Assembly: GCA_918026815.1 (NCBI GenBank)
Contig: CAKJVC010000012.1
Location: forward strand, 186,001 to 250,000
DNA from: Chalara sp. BL73
Lineage: Eukaryota; Ascomycota; Leotiomycetes; Helotiales
Length of the DNA: 64,000 nucleotides
Direction of reading: 5' to 3'
Numbering within the stretch: position 1 is the stretch's first letter; each line of letters starts with the position of its first letter. Made by a program: the position numbers and the translations under genes. Of this stretch, positions 58,117 through 64,000 are shown one piece after another. The notes below the pieces were generated by a model. It was given only the letters and a program-made list of their open reading frames with translations, ran no database searches and was not told where the DNA came from.

Positions 58117-59926
58117 TCAGCTCAGAACTCGCAACCTTATCCCTTCGCTTCCAGGCTGCTGAATTGGTAAGAACGCATCGCTCTCAATTTCTACATCCCT
58201 CAGGCCTGTCTCATATAGCAACAATGTCCCGTCCACCTTGCCTTCCTGCACGTCCACACTCCCCCACCTCCGCCATATCGCGCTCAAGATTAGATACATC
58301 TCCATGTACGCGAGGTTCATCCCCAGACATTGTCGGCTGCCGCCCCCGAAGGATAGTATGTATTTCTCCAGATTCTGGCCCTTGCCATTCATCCACCGCT
58401 CTGGAGAGAATGTTTTGGAGTCTGGGAATATGGTCTCATCGTGGTGAATCTGCACTGAGGTAAAGCCAACCGGCGTCCCGGCTGGTATTAGATATTCTTT
58501 TCCAGTAGTTTTATTGGTAAAGGCTATTGAGTTATCAGGATCGATGCGTGCAAGCCGACAAGAGACGCCATATGTCAGGCGCAGTCCCTCCTTGATGATG
58601 GCAGTCAAATATGGCAATGCCTCTAGTGTTGGAAGTGGAACGGTTCCAATATCATCTGGATTTGGGAACACTTCCTTGAGTTCGCCCTTGAGTTTACGAA
58701 GGATCTCAGGCTTAGAAAGTAGCCAGAATGTTGTGACTTCCAGTACCCAGGCTGTCGTCAATGTGCCAGCCATCATCAATACCTGCCCATCATCTGATAA
58801 TCTTGTCGTAGATTTCTCTTCATCCGGCAGCTTTGAGTTCAGTATCGACTGAAAGATGGTAGGGTATTCCTTATCCTTCCACTTGTCATTCTTGCCTGCT
58901 CTAATATTGGCAATCTGAGCCAGGGTGTTGCGTTTTTGGGCTATGAATGAGGCCATGGCTGGATGCAATAGCCTTGCCACGGAGTCCGGAAGAGATTGCA
59001 TGAGGTTGTTAACCCACGGAGCATGCTTCATGAATGATCCGGCGGTTGAGCCGAAGAATGATGCATCCCTATATGACGGGTCGAAGTCTGGTGCTTCTAC
59101 AGAGCACATTAAAGTCAGCATTGGTCCCAACCTCCGCCCTTGATTGTGGTCGATTATACCTAGTCGATTATCACATCTCGCAAACGAATACAGCATCACC
59201 ACATCTGGTCAAAAAATCAGCGAACATTACACAATCACACACCAATGCTCCTTTCCATCTGAGCTTCTAAATGGAAGTACGCACCATTCGTGAATGCGGC
59301 AAACATCCAGCTTGCCATCAATACTTCGCCGGTATCCTTGAATCCCTTCAGTCGCTGCATCAACACATCTACACGCTCTTGTAGTACTGGCTGAAGTCTG
59401 CGCACACTCGCCATGGAGAAGAAAGGCGCTAATGCTGCGCGGCGAACTCGATGAAGATCATGCTCAGCTGTTGCGAATATGCTACCATCCATACCAAAGC
59501 TCTTTGTAAACCAGCTGTACTTGTTCGTGCGCCGGGGGGAGGCTGAGGATGCGTATATCGTTTCATAAAAGTCCTACTAGTTGGTAAGCCATATCTCTAC
59601 CAATAAATATAATCTTCGCGCTTCCTACCGGGTCAGAAATATGCAGCTCCCACGGCGAGATGCGAATGATAGGTCCATATTGTTTATGCAGCTCAATAAT
59701 CTTGAACGTATACTTCCCTCCTAGAATAAGGTCGTAGTATGCCTCGTACCTGCCGTCTATTAGTCTCCTCCCCTTTCTACCACAAACTCAGGAACGCTTG
59801 CCATAACGTGACAGCAGCAAGCCGCGGTCCAGGTATATGCGCGATTGGACTCAAGTACAACCTCCAGTACGCTCCATAGACCGCATAAGCGACCAGCGCT
59901 GCGAAAGCAAGAAGTATGTATCCCAT
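58117..59926 (-). CDS. Cytochrome P450, same family as the left-edge P450
   Basis: Complete microsomal P450. Anchor [21 protein letters not shown] and hinge [11 protein letters not shown]. Intron 59750-59801 has a GC donor (GCAAGC) and joins LW to [16 protein letters not shown]. Further introns: about 59574-59628 (SDP to [10 protein letters not shown]), 59205-59284 (FTN to DVVMLYSF), 59097-59159 (DNRL to EAPDFDPSY). I-helix is [10 protein letters not shown], ExxR is EGLR, FSPERW, heme loop [10 protein letters not shown]. It ends LRVLS. Note the I-helix Thr-Leu-Thr-Thr in place of the usual Ser/Asp-Thr-Thr. Strong similarity to the protein ending at 1259, including one shared intron position. 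Substrate unknown. Confidence 0.92.
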
Positions 59927-60613
59927 ACTGTCTCAATTGCCTGACTATAGGATAGTCGACATTACAGAAAATTTGAATAGGAGAATCAATTGAAGTTTGA
60001 AACCCTCATTGCGAATCGAGGAATCGGAAACTCCAAACATGACCCCAGATAAGCCGATACGACGCTGGTACGGTTATCATACTTAGCTCCCGTTGTCATT
60101 GCTCAATGGGGAGATGCAATCTTTCCGCGTCAAGTGGTCCGCAGGGGTTGGGGTAATGTCGTGGCCCTGCAGTGTAACACTGGATAACCGGGGAGGGGTG
60201 GGATGGCATCATGTCTGCAGCAAAAAAAAAAGATTAAAAAAAAAAAATTATGGCAAACACCAAGGTTCGGTTCTGGCAGCGGAAGCACCGAATTCGATGT
60301 ATTCATACTAGCTGGAGTTCGTGGATCGTGACGGGTCATATGCATATGACTGACAATACGAAGAGACGATGACGACAAATTTATGGACGAGTTTTACATG
60401 AAAAGCACCCAGTGGCTTGGAAGCGGTCAACGAATGGGAAAATGCAACGTTATGCGGGCTGTTGGTATTTGCAACAGGATTGGCAAAGACCAGCTCAGTC
60501 CCTGGTCTTGGATCGCCAGCACTTGCCGTCCAACATTGCTCCACCAAAGAATTCTACATAAAAAAGCGACTTCGAACGAGCAAGTCAAAGTTTGGGTATT
60601 AATAATGAGCTAT
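59927..60613. other. Intergenic with 16-bp palindrome
   Basis: 687 bp. Contains a perfect palindrome GTCATATGCATATGAC at 60335-60350 and two A-rich runs (around 60221-60247). It lies upstream of the P450 and downstream of the membrane protein; no gene seen. Confidence 0.5.
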
Positions 60614-62678
60614 TCAAAGTGCCTTCCCGACACCAGGCGTCGAAGCCGACGGGTATCCACTAAGCCGGCTCCCCTTCTCCCCATCCCAAAATCGATCCAG
60701 CCCATGTTCTTGCGAAGACCTCGGTCCGTTCGACCCTCCCGCTTTTGGATTCTTCGGCAAACCCATTGAAAAGGATGGGCGGCTACTGAGTATTTGTTGT
60801 CGAGGACTTAGCGGTTGCTGGGGATCCCGATTGGAGTCTCGATAAAGATCTGGATTGCTATATGGGTCTTTCAATGGCCCACGCTGCTGGTCTTGAAGCC
60901 ACTCTGCAGTGGTGCGAACGGGTTTTGTTATTGGTGGGAGCTGCATTGAATAGGCCTTACTAACGGTAGGTGGGTCATTGGTATCACGTCCCGACTTAAT
61001 CTTGGGTGTTGGGTCGTCGGTGACCAGATCATCGGTCCATACACTTGTTTTGCTCGCTCTGTAGTTTGAGTTTTCTATTTCCCTCTCCAGCGAGCTCTCA
61101 GGGACCTCAGGGCTCACTTGTCTCCCTTTGAAAGAATCTTGACGTGCCACTACTGGAGGGCTTTTTGGTGTGCGGAATGACAGGTTTGGCACTTTGGGGC
61201 TTCGCAGGGGAAGAAAGGAGACAAATCGAGGAGGTTGAAGATTTGCCGGCTTAGTATCCTTGCTCTGCAGAGGTGACTTCAACTGGCCTCCTAATGGAGA
61301 GTCTGATTTTTTGTCCATCGGAAGGTTGATTGGTCCGAATGGAGAGACGGTATTCTGCAGCTTGAGCCATGATCCTAAGGAAGGTGGTTTCGGTGGATTT
61401 TCTGGATTCCATTTTACTGATGTGGTTTTGATGGGACTATCATTCCCGCTACTCTGGTTGATTTTGGGAAACAACGAGAACGACGCTTGTGAACTTGGTG
61501 GGCGATTTCCCGAAGCTGTGCCTGGCTTAGAACCAGCGACTGTAGTGGCTGTCTGATCAGAGATAGGAAACTTGGAATCCGCCGTGTAGCCCCGAACTGT
61601 TTCGAAAGCTTGAGCCGTGTCAGGTGATTGTAGGTCTGTACGTGGTTGTTGTTTTGTCTTCCTTTTGGCTCTCTTCTTATGTCGTGCGATGAGGAAGTAG
61701 ATTAAGATGGTGATAAGAGCAGATGCAATGATACTGCCAACTATTGCTATTGCTACTTGGGTGGCGGTGATAGCCACAGTATTTGAAGTTGAAGCCTGAA
61801 GCTTTGCTTGAGAAACTTGTTCTGCAGCTGCAGCCTGAGACCGTGTCAATGAACGGTAAGTGTAATTAGGAATGGCAACTCACAGCTTGCGCTGAGGCAA
61901 ATGCGCTTGCACTTTCAGTGGCCTTGGCGGCGGCAAGTAGGAATGATGATCCTGCTGCTGCGGCTTGACCTATTGGCAATTAACGGTAGGTTCCGGACGT
62001 ACTGGTCCGAATACTTACCAGTTGCTGCTGCTACTGCAGCTCCAGCCTGAAGAACCGCTCTTGATGCAGCTTCCTATACGTTTAATCAGTTCAGAATCCC
62101 ATATTAGTGCACGCATCAATCCGATAGCATGTGCTTACCTGCGCAGAAGTCTGGGCAGCTCTGGCACTGTCAGCGGAAGCATTGGCTCGCGATATCGCAT
62201 CTGCTGCTGAGCTTTGTATACTTGCTACCACAGAGCTCGCTGATGATGTTGCTTGCGAAACAGTTCTGGACGCAGCAGCAATCGATTGCGATGCTGACTG
62301 ATTAGCCTGACGTATTGCTTCAGTCGCTGATCGTGAAGCCGCATCTGCAGATTGTGAAAACTGTTGCGAGGCTTGCCGTACAGATTCAGATGCCTGCCTT
62401 ATAGACTCAGAAGCTGATTGATTTGCTTGCCGTATCGCTTGATCAGCGCTCTGCTGAGCTTGTTGACAATCTGCTTGTGGTTCCGGTAAGGCGTCTCGAC
62501 GGCGCAGTTCCGGCGGCGGGGTTATGAGCGGAAGGGAGTTTTGTGTCGCGCTGGCTAAAGATGCAGTTGCTGACGGTTGGATACATAATAGAATGCTAGG
62601 CGAACTCTCTTTCCTGAGATCCTCGAAGAAGTAATTAAATAGATTGGAAGGTCGCTCCGGCGAAGTATTTCCCTCCAT
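60614..62678 (-). CDS. Ala/Ser-rich single-pass membrane protein
   Basis: Four exons: 62678-62139, 62073-62019, 61969-61884 and 61834-60614 (introns of 65, 49 and 49 bp). After a Pro/Arg segment (PPPELRRRDALPEPQADCQQ) comes ~130 residues of Ala/Ser/Gln repeats such as AIRQANQSASESIRQASESV and AIRQANQSASQSIAAASRTV, predicted helical or coiled. A single hydrophobic span VAIAIVGSIIASALITILIYFLIA is followed by a basic stop-transfer HKKRAKRKTKQQ and a long Ser/Pro-rich tail (SPKVPNLSFRTPKSPP, RPSFSMGLPKNPK). The shape resembles cell-wall sensor or signalling mucin-like proteins, but no WSC or other domain is seen. Whether the N-terminus carries a cleaved signal (ILLCIQPSATASLASA) preceded by another exon is open. 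Confidence 0.75.
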
Positions 62679-64000
62679 GAGGCCTGCTCTTTATTAATAT
62701 GGTCTAAGAGCGGCCAAAAAAAAAGTAAAATCAAAGAAGAAGCGAAAAGCGCATCATGACCTGCTGAGCAGCGTGAATGGAGGCGACGACAAGGACAGAC
62801 AGAAATGACGGAGAAGGCCCATGGTCAACAAGAAGTGACAAAGAAGGAAACAATATGGGAAATCGTATCCAAGCCATCCGAAGACTCCCAAGCTTACCAG
62901 AATTACCCTCCAAGGAATGACATTGGTGTGTCTGGCCAAAAACACTCGGATTGCTATGGCATTGCTATCTCTAGAACATCTGATGCGGTTTGCAGAGTCC
63001 GTGATGGCGATCAAACACACCAAAATGCCTGTGGTCCCGATTAAGAAAAGGTTTTCGGCCAGTGCTGGCCGAGATAAATCTACGACACAGCTGTTCGAGG
63101 TTTCATGTCTCTGTAATATGGAAATGCATCCGGGTATGTGTTCATGCAGGCCTGCCGTTTTGTGTTGAGAACATCAGATGTTCGTCGATGAGGAGTGTCT
63201 CACGAGATGAGAAATCCCCGATAAAGCTGGCCATATCCCCAAAGCCATTTCGCCGTGTCAGCCATGCTGCAGCCAAGGGCATCTATCGGTACCTTCCGAT
63301 GCGAACGAGAGGAGTTACAATTCTGTTGATGAACTTTATTGTGATTTAATGAGAGAGGAAAGCAGCCAAAGCCGGATGCCGGCAGGCCACAATTCTCTTG
63401 GCGTAGATGTGATTCCCATTCCCGAAGAATCCTGCCGTTGGATTTGAAATTTCTGCATCAGCTTTGGTATCGCAATACCGTACTGCGCACTCATTGGCCG
63501 AAATGTCCTACAGCGTAAGTACAAAGATACAAAACGCGCCTCAAAAAAGTCAAAGCGCACGGAGGCATCGGACATTATCCAGTTGTCACTTCGTACCGTC
63601 CAAAACAGTGGAGCCTGTCAACCTGATACAGGACTACTGGCTCAATTTGGAGGTGTCAAACTGCAAACCCTGTTCCAACTATGAACTCCTCTGTTGTGTC
63701 GATGACGAATGTATATGATGGATGTATTCCATATTACAAGCACAGAAGTTGATCATGCAATGTATGCAAATTGTTCCTATCATGCCCTTAGGATTTTCGT
63801 TCGTCTTTGCTGAACTGGTGCTCTTTAATCGCATTCCAGATCATCCAAGTTCTGCCTTGCGTCGAAAAGCAATCATGTTCATTGAGTCAGTTGTCTGGTA
63901 TACATGAAGCCCGCTAGCACTTGGCCCTAATGCCCAAGAGAATGGGCCTCGAACCTTAACTAGCGCGCCAATTTATCTTGAACTTTGGAGCAACGGCTTG
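62679..64000. other. Right-edge region, nothing definite
   Basis: About 1.3 kb with short frames on both strands, none with domain marks. A T/A-rich run near 62716 precedes the membrane protein gene. Confidence 0.4.

Overview
The window is nuclear DNA of a filamentous ascomycete (Pezizomycotina). The coding genes carry several short introns, mostly 44-118 bp, with GT..AG ends and CTAAC/CTGAC-like branch sites. The gene content is also typical: HET domain, 2EXR domain, several P450s, a JEN1-type transporter, secreted GH16 and SGNH hydrolases, and Zn2Cys6 and C2H2-like nuclear proteins. A leotiomycete is my guess from general resemblance; nothing in the sequence proves it. Exon joins given here were worked out by hand from splice signals and reading frames.

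Layout. 1-8.5 kb: 3' part of a P450; PDX2/SNO glutaminase; 1-acylglycerol-3-phosphate acyltransferase (SLC1 type); a candidate micro-gene; a 2EXR protein; a multi-pass membrane protein. 8.5-12.4 kb: gene-poor and A+T-rich, with an array of five ~62-bp repeats. 12.4-28.3 kb: an aldehyde-dehydrogenase-fold pseudoenzyme with a C-terminal membrane anchor, then a block that reads as an aromatic/carboxylic-acid catabolic neighbourhood. That block holds a LigB/DODA dioxygenase, a small cupin, a broken Zn2Cys6 regulator, a CocE/NonD hydrolase, a fumarylacetoacetase, an FAD monooxygenase and a JEN1-type carboxylate transporter. Four of its members (regulator, hydrolase, fumarylacetoacetase, monooxygenase) carry apparent lesions, while dioxygenase, cupin and transporter look intact. 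The block seems to be decaying, or its assembly needs checking.

28.3-34.4 kb: largely non-coding, with one candidate small gene preceded by a repeat-rich leader. 34.4-38.8 kb: a Ser-rich 150-residue protein and a large C2H2-like protein with an internal 189-bp duplication. 40-45 kb: a secreted SGNH hydrolase with fibronectin-III-like domains and a complete P450. 46.5-52 kb: three little-characterised nuclear or cytosolic proteins, one with a RanBP2-type zinc finger. 52.4-56.7 kb: a HET-domain gene (apparent frameshift) and a secreted GH16 glucanase. 58-62.7 kb: a second P450 of the same type as the one at the left edge, then an Ala/Ser-rich single-pass membrane protein. The last 1.3 kb shows nothing clear.

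The best leads for follow-up are the repeat array with its orphan copy at 26.4 kb, the decaying catabolic block with a 27-bp palindrome in its central divergent promoter, and the membrane-anchored ALDH pseudoenzyme.
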